NCBI RefSeq assembly: GCF_000826525.2
Contig: NZ_LN651329.1
Span: forward strand, 92,005 to 156,004
DNA from: Mobilicoccus massiliensis
Lineage (GTDB): Bacteria > Actinomycetota > Actinomycetes > Actinomycetales > Dermatophilaceae
DNA length: 64,000 nucleotides
Direction of reading: 5' to 3'
Under the pieces are notes generated by a model that did no database searches, had not been told where the DNA came from, and saw nothing but the letters and a program-made list of their open reading frames with translations. Below are positions 8,432-17,284 of this stretch, in pieces; within the stretch, counting starts at the first letter, position 1, and each line of letters starts with the position of its first letter. The position numbers and the translations under genes are program-made.

Positions 8432-10477
8432 TCAGAACCTCCGGACGTGGATGATGTGCACCGGCTCGCCGTCGACGCCGAGGCGCACGTAGTCGTGCTC
8501 ACCCCAGTGCCAGGACGCCCCGGTGATGAGGTCCTTCGCGATGAATCCCGAGCCGGGTTCGAGGCCCAGGGCCTCCATGTCGAGGTGCACGAAGGTCTCG
8601 CGGGTGCTGTGCGGGTCGAGGTTGGCCACGACGATGATCGTGTCCTCGGCGCCGCCCATGACGCGGCGCTTGGAGAAGCAGATCGTCGCGTCGTCGTCGG
8701 CGGTGTGCGCGTGGAAGTTGCGCAGGTGGTGCAGTGCCGGGTGGGCGCGGCGGATGTCGTTGAGCGTGCGCAGGTAGTCGGCCATCCAGAGCTGACCCTC
8801 GCGGTCGCCGCCCGGGGCGTACCGCTCCCATTCCCGGTTCTTGAACTGGTACTTCTCGTTGTCGATCTGCTCCTCGGCACCCGGTCGCGGCACGGCCTCC
8901 ATGAGCTCGTAGCCGGCGTAGATGCCGTAGGTGGGCACGAGCGTCGCGGCGAGCGCGGCGCGCAGCTTCCAGCCCGTCGGGCCGCCGAACTGCATGAACG
9001 GCGTGAGGATGTCGTGGGTCGTCGGCCAGAAGCTCGGCCGCATGTACGCCGCCGCCGGCCCGGAGAGCTCCTCCATGTACTCGAGCAGCTCGGCCTTCTC
9101 GTTGCGCCAGGCGTAGTACGTGTAGCTCTGCTGGAACCCGGTCTTGGCGAGCGTCGCCATCATCGCGGGCTTGGTGAACGCCTCGGCGAGCCAGATGACG
9201 TCGGGGTGCTGCTTCGCGACGTCGGCGATGAGCCACTGCCAGAACTGCACGGGCTTGGTGTGGGGGTTGTCGACCCGGAAGATCTTGACGCCGTGGTCGA
9301 TCCACACCTGCACCACGCGGCGCATCTCGGCGTAGATGCCGGCCGGGTCGTTGTCGAAGTTCAGGGGGTAGATGTCCTGGTACTTCTTGGGCGGGTTCTC
9401 GGCGTAGGCGATCGTGCCGTCGGCCCTCGTGGTGAACCACTCCGGGTGCTCGGTGACCCACGGGTGGTCGGGCGCGCACTGCAGGGCGAGGTCGAGGGCG
9501 ACCTCGAGACCGAGTTCGCCGGCGCGCGCGACGAACGCATCGAAGTCCTCGAACGTGCCGAGGCTGGGCTCGATCGCGTCGTGCCCACCGTCCTTGCTGC
9601 CGATCGCGTACGGGCTGCCCGGATCCTCCGGGCCGGCGTTCAGGGTGTTGTTCGGGCCCTTGCGGTTGATCGTGCCGATGGGGTGGATCGGGGTGAGGTA
9701 GATGACGTCGAACCCCATGTCGGCGACGGCCGGCAGACGCTCCGCGGCCGTGCGCAGGGTGCCGGTGACCCACCGACCGGCGGCCTCGTCGTAGTAGCAG
9801 CCCTCGGAACGCGGGAAGAACTCGTACCACGCGCCGTAGAGGGCGCGCTCGCGCTCGACGAGCAGGTGATAGTCCGTGCTGGGGGAGACGAAGTCGCGCA
9901 GGGGGGTGGTGACGAGCTCGTGCTCGACGTCGCTCGCGATGCCCGCACCCAGGCGCTCGCTCACGCTCAGGCCGGTGTCGCGCAGCGTCTCGACGGCGCG
10001 GGCGAGCATGCGGCGGGCGTCCTCGGAGCGGTCGACCTCGTCGATCGCGCGCTCGATCATGCGCGCGCCCTCCTCGAGCATGACCTCGACGTCGACCCCG
10101 GCCTCGATCTTGATCGTCGCGTCGTGCTCCCACGTGGCGTACGGGTCGGACCAGCCCTCGACCCGGAACGTCCACATGCCGGTGCGGCCGGCGCGGATCG
10201 AGGCGTCCCACAGACTCAGGCCGACGTTGCGGCACGTCATCGGCACGACGTGCTCCTCCCCGTCGGGATCGGTGAGGACGACGGAGGCGTTGACGGCGTC
10301 GTGCCCCTCGCGGAACACCTCGGCCGAGACGACGATGTCCTCGTCCACCACCGCGGCGGTGGGATAGGCACCGCCGTCGACGACGGGTTGCACGTTCATC
10401 ACGGGGATGCGGCCGAGGGGCCGCTGCCCGGCTGCGTCGAGGACGGAGGACGTGGGAATCGAGGTCGTGGTTCTCAC
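8432..10477 (-). CDS. glgE: Maltosyltransferase (alpha-1,4-glucan:maltose-1-phosphate maltosyltransferase)
   Basis: Extends alpha-1,4-glucans with maltose from maltose 1-phosphate, the defining step of the GlgE pathway. The 681-residue protein belongs to subfamily GH13_3. The N-terminal block (VMNVQPVVDGGAYPTAAVV) matches GlgE, the nucleophile Asp is in KIFRVDNPHTKP (near residue 397) and the Glu in WLAEAFTKP, both close to their positions in the Mycobacterium enzyme. The GTG at 10477 was chosen over ATGs 57-78 bases upstream because it gives the usual N-terminal length; its ribosome binding site is weak, so the start is less certain than the identity. It is followed five bases later by treS. 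Cytosolic. Confidence 0.95.
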   Translation of the reverse strand: MRTTTSIPTSSVLDAAGQRPLGRIPVMNVQPVVDGGAYPTAAVVDEDIVVSAEVFREGHDAVNASVVLTDPDGEEHVVPMTCRNVGLSLWDASIRAGRTGMWTFRVEGWSDPYATWEHDATIKIEAGVDVEVMLEEGARMIERAIDEVDRSEDARRMLARAVETLRDTGLSVSERLGAGIASDVEHELVTTPLRDFVSPSTDYHLLVERERALYGAWYEFFPRSEGCYYDEAAGRWVTGTLRTAAERLPAVADMGFDVIYLTPIHPIGTINRKGPNNTLNAGPEDPGSPYAIGSKDGGHDAIEPSLGTFEDFDAFVARAGELGLEVALDLALQCAPDHPWVTEHPEWFTTRADGTIAYAENPPKKYQDIYPLNFDNDPAGIYAEMRRVVQVWIDHGVKIFRVDNPHTKPVQFWQWLIADVAKQHPDVIWLAEAFTKPAMMATLAKTGFQQSYTYYAWRNEKAELLEYMEELSGPAAAYMRPSFWPTTHDILTPFMQFGGPTGWKLRAALAATLVPTYGIYAGYELMEAVPRPGAEEQIDNEKYQFKNREWERYAPGGDREGQLWMADYLRTLNDIRRAHPALHHLRNFHAHTADDDATICFSKRRVMGGAEDTIIVVANLDPHSTRETFVHLDMEALGLEPGSGFIAKDLITGASWHWGEHDYVRLGVDGEPVHIIHVRRF

Positions 10478-10608
10478 GAGCCCGAAACTATCGGGTTCGG
10501 CGCCCGCGTGCAGCGGAGGTTCGCTGCGTGGCATGTGCCGTGGCCCGTCGGGCACCCGCCGAGCACTCGGGCACCGTGGCCGAACGCCCCCGCGCGGCGC
10601 GGCGACGC

Positions 10609-12735
10609 TCAGCCCTGTCGGTCGGCGACGTAGACCCGCATCGAGTCGGCCGTGATCGGCACGACCTCACCCGGTGCGTGGACGATCTCCTCACCGGAGT
10701 CGGGGCGTTCCCACACGCTGTCCCACACCAGCCGGAACCCGCCACCGGTCAGCGGCGGGAGACGGACCTCCTCGTCGCTGGCCTTGCCCTGGAACACGAG
10801 CAGCAGCGTGCGGGCGTCGACGTCGTCGCCGATGAGGAACATCTGCAGCACGCGGCACCGTGGGTCCTGCCACGCCGCCGCCGTCATCTTCTCGCCGTAA
10901 CGGCCGTACCAGAGCACGTCGACGATGCCGTCGCCGGATTCGGGGGTGGGCACGAAGAACGACGGTTGCCGCAGCACGCGGTGCTCTCGTCGCAACCCGA
11001 GCAGGAACTGCGTGGTCGCGAGCAGATCGCGGCGGGAGGGCCCCAGATCCCAGTCGAGCCACGAGGTCTCGTTGTCCTGGCAGTACGCGTTGTTGTTGCC
11101 ACGCTGAGTGCGGCCGAACTCGTCGCCGGCGCAGATCATCGGGGTGCCGGTGGCGAGCAGCGTCGTCGCGAGCAGGTTGCGCACCGAACGCCGGCGCCGG
11201 GCGAGCACCGTCTGGTCGGAGGTGAGGCCCTCGACGCCGTGGTTCCACGAGCGGTTGTCGCCGTGCCCGTCGCGGTTGAGTTCGCCGTTGGGCTCGTTGT
11301 GCTTGCGTTCGTAGGCCGTCGTGTCGGCGAGGGTGTACCCGTCGTGGGAGGCGACGTAATTGATGGAGGCCGACGGGCCGCGGTCGCCGGAGTGGAAGAG
11401 ATCCTGACTGCCCGAGAGGCGGGTCGCGAGCTCGTCCACCCCGTGCCCGTTCTCCGAGGTCGTGGCCACGTCGGGCAGCCAGAAGGTGCGCACCGTGTCG
11501 CGGAACCGGTCGTTCCACTCGCAGAACGGCGGCGGGAACTGGCCCGTGCGCCACCCTTGCATGCCGATGTCCCACGGTTCGGCGATGTGCTTGAGCCGTG
11601 CCAGCACCGGGTCGGTGCGCAGGGCCACGAAGAACGCGTGGTCGGCGTTGAAGTCGTCCTGCGGCCCCCGCGCGAGGGCGACCGCGAGGTCGTAGCGGAA
11701 CCCGTCGACGCCGCACTCGCCCGCCCAGTACCGCAACGAGTCGAGCACCATGCCGCAGACGTAGGGATTGCGCAGGTCGACGGTGTTGCCGCAGCCCGTC
11801 ACGTCGACGTTGTGGCCCCAGTCGTCCAGGCGGTAGTACGACGCCGAGTCGATGCCGCGCCAGCACACCGTGGGCCCGTCGTGGCCCTGCTCGCACGTGT
11901 GGTTGAAGACGACGTCGAGGATGACCTCGATGCCGTGCTCGTGCATCGTGCGCACCATCGCCCGGAACTCCTCGACCACCCCGGCCGGATCGTCGGCCAC
12001 CGCGTACGCGGCGTGCGGGGCGAAGAAGCTCAGGGTGTTGTAACCCCAGTAGTTGTGCATGCCCTTCTCGGCGAGGTGCCGCTCGTCCATGAACGCGTGG
12101 ACGGGCAGCAACTCGAGGGTGGTCACGCCCAGCTCCCGCAGATGCCGCAGGAACTCCGGGTGGGCGAGGCCGGCGTAGGTGCCGCGCAACTCCTCGGGGA
12201 TGCCGGGGTGCCGCAGTGTGGCGCCGCGTACGTGCGCCTCGTAGATCACGGTGTGGGTCCACGGGACCCGCCGGCGCTGCACGAGCGCGGCCTTCGACGG
12301 TGCGACGACCACCGAGCGGGCCATGACCCCGGCACTGTCGCGATGATCGCGCACGTCGGAGCTGCCGGCGAACCGATCGTCGACCTCGTGCGCGAACAGC
12401 TCCGGGCTCCAGCGGGGCACGCCGTCGATCGCGCGGGCGTACGGGTCGAGCAGCAGCTTCGCCGGATTGTGTCGCAGCCCGTGCGACGGGCGCCACGGCC
12501 CGTGCACCCGGTAGCCGTACCGCTGACCGGGTCCGACGTCCGGCAGATGGGTCGACCACACGTGATGCACGCGGTCACGCATCGGGACACGCCGCTCGGT
12601 GCTGCCGTCGACGTCGCCCTCGTCGAAGAGGCACAGCTCCACGGCGTCGGCGTGTGCGGCGAACAGCGCGAACGTCGTGCCCTCGTCGTCGGCCGTGGCG
12701 CCGAGGGGAGGGGCGATGTCGCGGTGGGGTCGCAT
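10609..12735 (-). CDS. glgX: Glycogen debranching enzyme (isoamylase type)
   Basis: Hydrolyses alpha-1,6 branch points of glycogen-like alpha-glucan. The 708-residue length is normal for GlgX. A CBM48-like N-terminal module (GATADDEGTTFALFAAHADAV) precedes the GH13 barrel, with catalytic Asp in VDGFRYDLAVALAR (near residue 347), Glu in HIAEPWDIG (near 385) and the third acid in SHDGYTLAD. It leads the minus-strand glucan cluster, 131 bp before glgE, so it may be first in the operon. The start has TAGCCT six bases upstream and no Shine-Dalgarno, fitting a leaderless transcript. With GlgB it would balance branching and debranching of the polymer made by GlgE. Confidence 0.95.
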   Translation of the reverse strand: MRPHRDIAPPLGATADDEGTTFALFAAHADAVELCLFDEGDVDGSTERRVPMRDRVHHVWSTHLPDVGPGQRYGYRVHGPWRPSHGLRHNPAKLLLDPYARAIDGVPRWSPELFAHEVDDRFAGSSDVRDHRDSAGVMARSVVVAPSKAALVQRRRVPWTHTVIYEAHVRGATLRHPGIPEELRGTYAGLAHPEFLRHLRELGVTTLELLPVHAFMDERHLAEKGMHNYWGYNTLSFFAPHAAYAVADDPAGVVEEFRAMVRTMHEHGIEVILDVVFNHTCEQGHDGPTVCWRGIDSASYYRLDDWGHNVDVTGCGNTVDLRNPYVCGMVLDSLRYWAGECGVDGFRYDLAVALARGPQDDFNADHAFFVALRTDPVLARLKHIAEPWDIGMQGWRTGQFPPPFCEWNDRFRDTVRTFWLPDVATTSENGHGVDELATRLSGSQDLFHSGDRGPSASINYVASHDGYTLADTTAYERKHNEPNGELNRDGHGDNRSWNHGVEGLTSDQTVLARRRRSVRNLLATTLLATGTPMICAGDEFGRTQRGNNNAYCQDNETSWLDWDLGPSRRDLLATTQFLLGLRREHRVLRQPSFFVPTPESGDGIVDVLWYGRYGEKMTAAAWQDPRCRVLQMFLIGDDVDARTLLLVFQGKASDEEVRLPPLTGGGFRLVWDSVWERPDSGEEIVHAPGEVVPITADSMRVYVADRQG

Positions 12736-12741
12736 TGTTCC

Positions 12742-12747
12742 AGGCTA
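12742..12747 (-). promoter_or_regulatory. -10 element TAGCCT for leaderless glgX
   Basis: TAGCCT, six bases, then the glgX ATG; no ribosome binding site. It may drive the whole glgX-glgE-treS-mak:glgB run. It faces the divergent promoter of the YbjN-domain gene. Confidence 0.45.
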
Positions 12748-12811
12748 CGGCGCTGCCCACCCTCGCCGAGACGGACTTCGACCGGCTCACCCGGGTATTT
12801 CGCCGTGGCAC

Positions 12812-12841
12812 TTCAGAGACCGGGCCGATCCTCGCTACCGT
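12812..12841 (+). promoter_or_regulatory. Promoter of the YbjN-domain gene, leaderless type
   Basis: TTCAGA (12812-12817), 18 bases, TACCGT (12836-12841), then six bases to the ATG at 12848. No Shine-Dalgarno is visible, so the mRNA probably starts at the ATG. Confidence 0.45.
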
Positions 12842-12847
12842 TGACCC

Positions 12848-13318
12848 ATGACCGACCCGACTTCTCTGCCCAACTTCCCCCCGCCGGCCGACGACCACCC
12901 GCTGCGTGGGCGCGTGCTCGACGCGCTCCAGGACGAGGGCTTCCGTCCCGACATCGACGGCGACGGCGATGTCAGCTTCAAGGTCGAGGGCCAGCAGCTC
13001 TTCGTCCACTGCGCCGAGGGCGAGGTGCCCGTGATGCGGGTCTTCGGCCAGTGGCAGATCGGCGAGGACCTCCCGGTCGACGAGATGCTGCGGCTCCGCA
13101 ACGCCAACGACCTCTCGCTGCGCCTCAACATCGTCAAGGTCGGCGTCAACAACGGCACGCTCGTCGTCACCGCCGAGCACATCGTCGGCCCCGGTGCCGA
13201 CATCCGCAGCCTGCTGCAGATCAGCACGCAGCTCGTGCTCACCGCCGTGCAGTTCTGGCACCAGATGATGCTGGGCCAGGACGTGTTCGGCGACGAGATG
13301 CCGCCCGAGCAGGCCTGA
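12848..13318 (+). CDS. YbjN-domain protein of unknown function
   Basis: A 156-residue soluble acidic protein resembling the YbjN / type III secretion chaperone-like fold: repeated alpha-beta elements with VSFKVEGQQLFVHC, LRNANDLSLRLNIVKVG and a C-terminal helix ending in WHQMMLGQDVFGDE. Proteins of this family are widespread in actinobacteria and have no agreed enzymatic role; no catalytic residues are evident. It is transcribed divergently from glgX and is followed by its own terminator-like hairpin, so it appears to be a single-gene unit. No link to glucan metabolism can be shown beyond the shared intergenic region. Confidence 0.75.
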   Translation: MTDPTSLPNFPPPADDHPLRGRVLDALQDEGFRPDIDGDGDVSFKVEGQQLFVHCAEGEVPVMRVFGQWQIGEDLPVDEMLRLRNANDLSLRLNIVKVGVNNGTLVVTAEHIVGPGADIRSLLQISTQLVLTAVQFWHQMMLGQDVFGDEMPPEQA

Positions 13319-13332
13319 TCCACACCTCGAGT

Positions 13333-13361
13333 GGGCCGGTCCGCGACGCGCGGGCCGGCCC
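13333..13361 (+). terminator. Hairpin after the YbjN-domain gene
   Basis: GGGCCGG (13333-13339) pairs with CCGGCCC (13355-13361), with further CG pairing inside, 15 bp after the stop codon. The following TTCGTCGTCC is only weakly T-rich. Confidence 0.55.
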
Positions 13362-13446
13362 TTCGTCGTCCACGAACGCCCGTCGGCGAGACCCGCCGCG
13401 CCCGCTGCCAGGGCCGCCATGTGGGCTGCGCCACCCGGGCCCACGC

Positions 13447-13475
13447 TTGGGCCGTGAGGTGAGGCTCAGTAGAGT
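13447..13475 (+). promoter_or_regulatory. etfBA promoter
   Basis: TTGGGC (13447-13452), 17 bases, TAGAGT (13470-13475). The same hexamers with 18-base spacing occur before the tRNA-Gln gene (62388-62417), which supports a vegetative sigma-factor promoter. The leader to the etfB ATG is about 115 nt. Confidence 0.55.
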
Positions 13476-13598
13476 CGGACCGGAGTTCCCTCGACGATCT
13501 GCGGGTCCCGGCGCGCGATTCACGCGATGCCCATCCCGGGTCTCGGGGGAGGCGCGACGCGCCGACCAGACCAGCAGCACCGAAGGAGAGGGCGCCAC

Positions 13599-14381
13599 AT
13601 GAACATCGTCGTCTGCGTCAAGTACGTACCGGACGCACAGGGTGACCGCACGTTCGAGGACTCCGACCACACCGTCGACCGCGACAGCGTCGACGGTCTG
13701 CTGTCCGAGCTCGACGAGTACGCCGTCGAAGAGGCCCTGAAGATCAAGGAATCCGGCGAGGGCGAGGTCACCGTGCTCACCGTGGGCCCGGCTGGCGCCG
13801 CCGACGCCGTCAAGAAGTCCCTGCAGATGGGAGCCGACAAGGGCGTCCACGTCACCGACGACGCGATCGCCGGCTCCGACGCCGCCGCCACGTCGCTTGT
13901 GCTGGCCGAGGCCATCAAGAAGTGCGGAGACGTCGACCTCGTCATCACCGGCATGGCCTCCACCGACGGCACCATGTCGGTCGTCCCCGCCATGCTCGCC
14001 GAGCGCCTCGGCCTCCCGCAGGTGACCTTCGCCTCCGAGGTCACTCTCGACGGCTCCGCCGTCACCATCCGCCGCGACGGTGACGTCGCCACCGAGATCA
14101 TCAGCTCCAGCCTGCCCGCCGTCATCTCGGTCACCGACCAGATCAACGAACCGCGGTACCCCTCGTTCAAGGGCATCATGGCCGCGAAGAAGAAGCCGGT
14201 CGAGACGTGGTCGCTCTCCGACATCGGCGTCGACGCCGGCCAGGTCGGCCTCGACAACGCCTGGACCAAGGTGCTCGACACCAAGAAGCGCCCCCCGCGC
14301 GAACAGGGCCTCATCGTCACCGACGACGGCAGCGGCGGCGCCGTGCTCGCCCAGTTCCTCGCCATGCAGAAGTTCGTCTGA
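13599..14381 (+). CDS. etfB: Electron transfer flavoprotein, beta subunit
   Basis: Small subunit of the FAD/AMP heterodimer that carries electrons from acyl-CoA dehydrogenases to the quinone pool. The 260-residue protein starts MNIVVCVKYVPD, the EtfB signature, and continues with VTVLTVGPAGAADAVKKSLQMGAD and the AMP-site region LVITGMASTDGTMSVVPAMLAE. The ATG was chosen for its strong AAGGAGAG ten bases upstream and the conserved N-terminus. It is followed 29 bp later by etfA, the usual order. An acyl-CoA dehydrogenase at 18545 is a plausible electron donor. Confidence 0.96.
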   Translation: MNIVVCVKYVPDAQGDRTFEDSDHTVDRDSVDGLLSELDEYAVEEALKIKESGEGEVTVLTVGPAGAADAVKKSLQMGADKGVHVTDDAIAGSDAAATSLVLAEAIKKCGDVDLVITGMASTDGTMSVVPAMLAERLGLPQVTFASEVTLDGSAVTIRRDGDVATEIISSSLPAVISVTDQINEPRYPSFKGIMAAKKKPVETWSLSDIGVDAGQVGLDNAWTKVLDTKKRPPREQGLIVTDDGSGGAVLAQFLAMQKFV

Positions 14382-14410
14382 GCAGCCTCGACCGGTAGAA
14401 GGAGAAAGAC

Positions 14411-15367
14411 ATGTCCGAAGTTCTCGTCCTGGTCGACCACGTCGACGGAGACGTCCGCAAGACCACCGCCGAACTGCTCACCCTCGCCAAGCGCATCGGC
14501 GAGCCCTCCGCGGTGTTCATCGGCGACGGGTTCGACTCCGCCAAGGAATACCTCGCCTCCTACGGCGCCGAGAAGATCTACCGCGTCGAGAGCGCCGACA
14601 TCAGCGACTACCTCGTCGCCCCCGTCGCCGAAGTCCTCGCCCAGATCGCCGAGAAGGCCACGCCGGCCGCGATCCTGCTCTCCAGCTCACCGCACGGCAA
14701 GGAGATCGCCGCCCGCCTCTCCATCAAGCTCGACTCCGGACTCATCACCGACGCCGTCGACATCCGCGCCGGAGGCGACGGCATCGAGACCACGCAGTCC
14801 GTCTTCGCCGGCGGCTGGACCGTCGACGCGACCGTCACCACCGGCACGCCGATCATCACCGTCAAGCCCAACTCCTGCAGCCCCGAGCAAGCCACCGGCG
14901 CAGCCGCCGACGAGACCGTCGACGTCACCATCTCCGACGCCGCCAAGGCCGCCAAGATCACGGAGCGCCGCGAAAAGGAGACCACCGGCCGCCCCGAACT
15001 CACCGAAGCCGCCATCGTCGTCTCCGGCGGCCGCGGCACGGCCGGCGACTTCAGCCCCGTCGAAGCGTTCGCCGACACCCTCGGCGCCGCCGTCGGCGCC
15101 TCCCGCGCCGCCGTCGACGCCGGCTGGTACCCCCACACCAGCCAGGTCGGCCAGACCGGCAAGCAGGTCTCACCCCAACTCTACGTCGCCTGCGGCATCT
15201 CCGGCGCCATCCAACACCGCGCCGGCATGCAGACCTCCAAGACGATCATCGCCATCAACAAGGACGAAGAAGCCCCCATCTTCGAACTCGTCGACTTCGG
15301 CGTCGTCGGCGACCTCTTCACGGTCCTCCCCCAGGCCACCGAGGCGGTCAAGGCAAACCGCGGCTGA
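14411..15367 (+). CDS. etfA: Electron transfer flavoprotein, alpha subunit
   Basis: Large ETF subunit (318 residues) with the catalytic FAD. The N-terminal nucleotide-binding-like domain opens with [14 protein letters not shown]. The C-terminal FAD domain carries [12 protein letters not shown], then [18 protein letters not shown] and [20 protein letters not shown], the classic FAD-binding blocks. The ATG has GAAGGAG at a good distance. Two hairpins follow the stop codon (15386 and 15457), which probably end the etfBA operon. Codon use is ordinary for the window. Confidence 0.96.
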   Translation: MSEVLVLVDHVDGDVRKTTAELLTLAKRIGEPSAVFIGDGFDSAKEYLASYGAEKIYRVESADISDYLVAPVAEVLAQIAEKATPAAILLSSSPHGKEIAARLSIKLDSGLITDAVDIRAGGDGIETTQSVFAGGWTVDATVTTGTPIITVKPNSCSPEQATGAAADETVDVTISDAAKAAKITERREKETTGRPELTEAAIVVSGGRGTAGDFSPVEAFADTLGAAVGASRAAVDAGWYPHTSQVGQTGKQVSPQLYVACGISGAIQHRAGMQTSKTIIAINKDEEAPIFELVDFGVVGDLFTVLPQATEAVKANRG

Positions 15368-15385
15368 CTCACGCGCTGGCCGCGG

Positions 15386-15417
15386 GGACGCGGCTTCGCC
15401 GCGGCGTCCTTGTTGTT
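15386..15417 (+). terminator. etfBA terminator
   Basis: GGAC-GCGGC-TTC-GCCGC-(GGC)-GTCC folds into a tight hairpin (15386-15409) followed by TTGTTGTT, the most T-rich tail in this intergenic region. It lies 18 bp past the etfA stop. Confidence 0.65.
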
Positions 15418-15456
15418 CCGCCGATTCAAGACTCGCTTCGCTCGTCGAATCGGCGG
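15418..15456. repeat. Inverted repeat CCGCCGATTC / GAATCGGCGG
   Basis: Perfect 10-bp arms (15418-15427 and 15447-15456) around a 19-base loop, directly after the etf terminator. It is the second in a row of hairpins within the gene-free stretch 15368-16066, in which no coding region is supported. Confidence 0.7.
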
Positions 15457-15512
15457 CGAAAACACGAAACCCCTGTCACTCGCTCATCGGGTGCAGGGGT
15501 TTCGTGTTTTCG
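15457..15512. terminator. Long hairpin with perfect 19-bp arms
   Basis: The arm CGAAAACACGAAACCCCTG (15457-15475) is repeated in inverse at 15494-15512, around an 18-base loop. The right arm ends in GTGTTTTCG, so the hairpin could act as a second etf terminator. No other copy was found in the window. Confidence 0.65.
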
Positions 15513-15606
15513 GGGCGCCGGGTCGCGGGTCTCTCGCGGTTCCGGTGTGCCTGTGTTTCGGCGCGCTTCGGGGGCTGTGATTCGGCGGGCTTCGCGCGGG
15601 CGGGTG

Positions 15607-15640
15607 CGTTCGAGTCCGGGCGTTCGAGTCCGGGCGTTCG
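15607..15640 (+). repeat. Short tandem repeat, 14-nt unit
   Basis: CGTTCGAGTCCGGG occurs twice in tandem (15607-15620, 15621-15634) followed by a partial third CGTTCG. There is no spacer structure, so this is a simple slippage-type repeat. Confidence 0.7.
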
Positions 15641-15693
15641 GAGGTGGGCGTCCCGGGGAGGCGGGGGTCGGCGCGCCCGCTGTGCCTCCCACA

Positions 15694-15750
15694 ACGCTCA
15701 GACAGGCGCTTTCACCCGGACCTGCGGGACCGAACCGCCTGTCTGAGCGT
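15694..15750. repeat. Inverted repeat of the CAGGCGCTTTC family, copy 1
   Basis: Perfect 15-bp arms ACGCTCAGACAGGCG (15694-15708) and their inverse (15736-15750) around 27 bases. The left arm extends into GCTTTCACC, the motif shared with the element at 36427-36469. Confidence 0.75.
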
Positions 15751-15785
15751 TCGAGTGCGATGCCGCGAGAGGCCGGTGTTGGCAG

Positions 15786-15829
15786 CACTGAGCCCCGACG
15801 GAGTCGGGGGTCGTCGTCGGGGCTCAGTG
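15786..15829. repeat. Inverted repeat CACTGAGCCCCGACG
   Basis: Perfect 15-bp arms (15786-15800 and 15815-15829) with a 14-base loop. It is one of six hairpins within 630 bp and was seen only once in the window. Confidence 0.7.
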
Positions 15830-15930
15830 GATCAGGGGACTGCCGGGTTCACCTCTCGGCAGGTAAATGAAAAGTACATCAACTCCCTCGACGCTCGCAC
15901 GCCGACTCCCGAAATCCGTGTCCGCCGGCG

Positions 15931-16017
15931 CGCCGAGACAGCCGCCGTTTCCGGCCCTTCCGGGACACGGTGCTCGCGTCGGGGGAGCGTGGGCCGGAAA
16001 CGGCGGCTGTCTCGGCG
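15931..16017. repeat. Inverted repeat with perfect 27-bp arms (GAGACAGCCG family)
   Basis: The left arm begins CGCCGAGACAGCCGCCGTTT (15931-15957) and is repeated exactly in inverse at 15991-16017, separated by 33 bases. It ends 49 bp before the cysteine desulfurase start. A solo arm of the same family lies at 1386-1410. Confidence 0.85.
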
Positions 16018-16054
16018 ATCCACCCAGGCCGAGGTTGTGCCCAGGAGACGGCCG

Positions 16055-16060
16055 TAGACT
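16055..16060 (+). promoter_or_regulatory. -10 element TAGACT for leaderless cysteine desulfurase mRNA
   Basis: TAGACT, six bases, then the GTG start; no Shine-Dalgarno. The identical hexamer precedes gatC at seven bases. Confidence 0.5.
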
Positions 16061-16066
16061 CCTCGG

Positions 16067-17284
16067 GTGACGCGACGACCGACCTACCTCGACCACGGAG
16101 CCACCACCACGGTGCGGCCCGAAGCCGTCGACGCCATGACGCGCGAACTCGCCCACACCGGCAACCCGTCCTCCCTGCACGGCCCCGGCCGCGCCGCCCG
16201 CACCCGGCTCGAGGAGCACCGCGAGGCCATCGCCGACGCTCTCGGCGCGACCCCCTCTGAGGTGATCTTCACCTCCGGCGGCACCGAATCCGACAACCTC
16301 GCCGTGGTCGGCACCTACCGCCGCCGCCACCGCGAGAACCCGGCACGAACCCGCGTGCTCGTCAGCGCCCTCGAGCACCCCGCCGTCATCGACGCCGTCG
16401 AACACCTCGTCGAGCACGAGGGAGCCCTGGCGACGTGGGTCGAGTGCGACTCCGACGGCATCGTCAGCCCCACCGCTCTGGCCGCGGCGATCGACGCCGA
16501 CGGCGGGCCCGACACCGTCGCCCTCGTGACGATCATGTGGGTCAACAACGAGATCGGGGTCGTCCAGGACGTTCCCGCCCTCGCCGCGACCGCGCACGCG
16601 CACGGCATCCCGTTCCACAGCGACGCCGTCCAGGCCGTCGGCCACGTGCCGATGCACTTCGCCGACTCCGGCGTCGACCTCATGACCGTCACCGGGCACA
16701 AGCTCGGAGGCCCGCCCGGCATCGGACTCCTGCTCGCGCGGCGCGACGCACCCATCGATGCCACCTCGTACGGCGGAGGGCAGGAACGCAAGATCCGCAG
16801 CGGCACCCTCGCCACGCATCTGGTGGCCGGCCTGGCCGCAGCCATCGCGCTCGCGACGGCCGAGTGCGAGGCCGAGGGAGAGCGGCTCATGCACCTGCGC
16901 GACGCGCTCATCACCGGAATCCTCGAGCGGGTCCCCGGCACCGTCGTCACCGGTGCGTGGGAGCCGGGAGACCGGTTGCGACGCAGCCCGACCAACGCCC
17001 ACGTGCTCGTGCCCGAATGCGAGGGCGACTCGCTGCTGTTCCTGCTCGACGCCGCCGGCATCGCCTGCTCCACGGGGTCGGCCTGTCACGCCGGCGTGCC
17101 CCGCCCGAGTCACGTCGTGCTCGCCCTCGGCCACCCGGAGGACATGGCGTCGGGAGCCATCCGCCTCACCCTCGGACACGACACGACCGAGGACGACGTC
17201 CAGGCCGTGCTCGACGTCATCGGCGACTGTGTCGAGCGTGCCCAACGGGCCTGGCGGGCCGGGCAGGCGAGGCGGGCGGGCTGA
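16067..17284 (+). CDS. Cysteine desulfurase (NifS/IscS class)
   Basis: PLP enzyme of 405 residues that removes sulfur from cysteine and holds it as a persulfide for transfer. The PLP Lys is Lys212 in VTGHKLGGP and the persulfide Cys is Cys340 in STGSACHAG; the N-terminus [15 protein letters not shown] and [11 protein letters not shown] are family signatures. Its TGA overlaps the ATG of mnmA, so its likely job is to supply sulfur for tRNA 2-thiouridine, though it may also serve Fe-S assembly. The GTG start was chosen for the conserved N-terminus and the leaderless promoter placement. Confidence 0.93.
   Translation: MTRRPTYLDHGATTTVRPEAVDAMTRELAHTGNPSSLHGPGRAARTRLEEHREAIADALGATPSEVIFTSGGTESDNLAVVGTYRRRHRENPARTRVLVSALEHPAVIDAVEHLVEHEGALATWVECDSDGIVSPTALAAAIDADGGPDTVALVTIMWVNNEIGVVQDVPALAATAHAHGIPFHSDAVQAVGHVPMHFADSGVDLMTVTGHKLGGPPGIGLLLARRDAPIDATSYGGGQERKIRSGTLATHLVAGLAAAIALATAECEAEGERLMHLRDALITGILERVPGTVVTGAWEPGDRLRRSPTNAHVLVPECEGDSLLFLLDAAGIACSTGSACHAGVPRPSHVVLALGHPEDMASGAIRLTLGHDTTEDDVQAVLDVIGDCVERAQRAWRAGQARRAG

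Noticed and set aside
6786..10633. Long plus-strand open frames opposite treS and glgE
   Set aside because: Low-complexity Val/Glu/Arg translations typical of antisense frames; the minus-strand GH13 genes fully explain the region.
15607..15640. Possible CRISPR array
   Set aside because: Two and a half copies of a 14-nt unit without spacers, and no cas genes in the window.
15824..17245. Open frame of over 470 codons antisense to the cysteine desulfurase gene
   Set aside because: It runs through the 27-bp inverted repeat and mirrors a gene with clear PLP and Cys motifs; no start signal or family.
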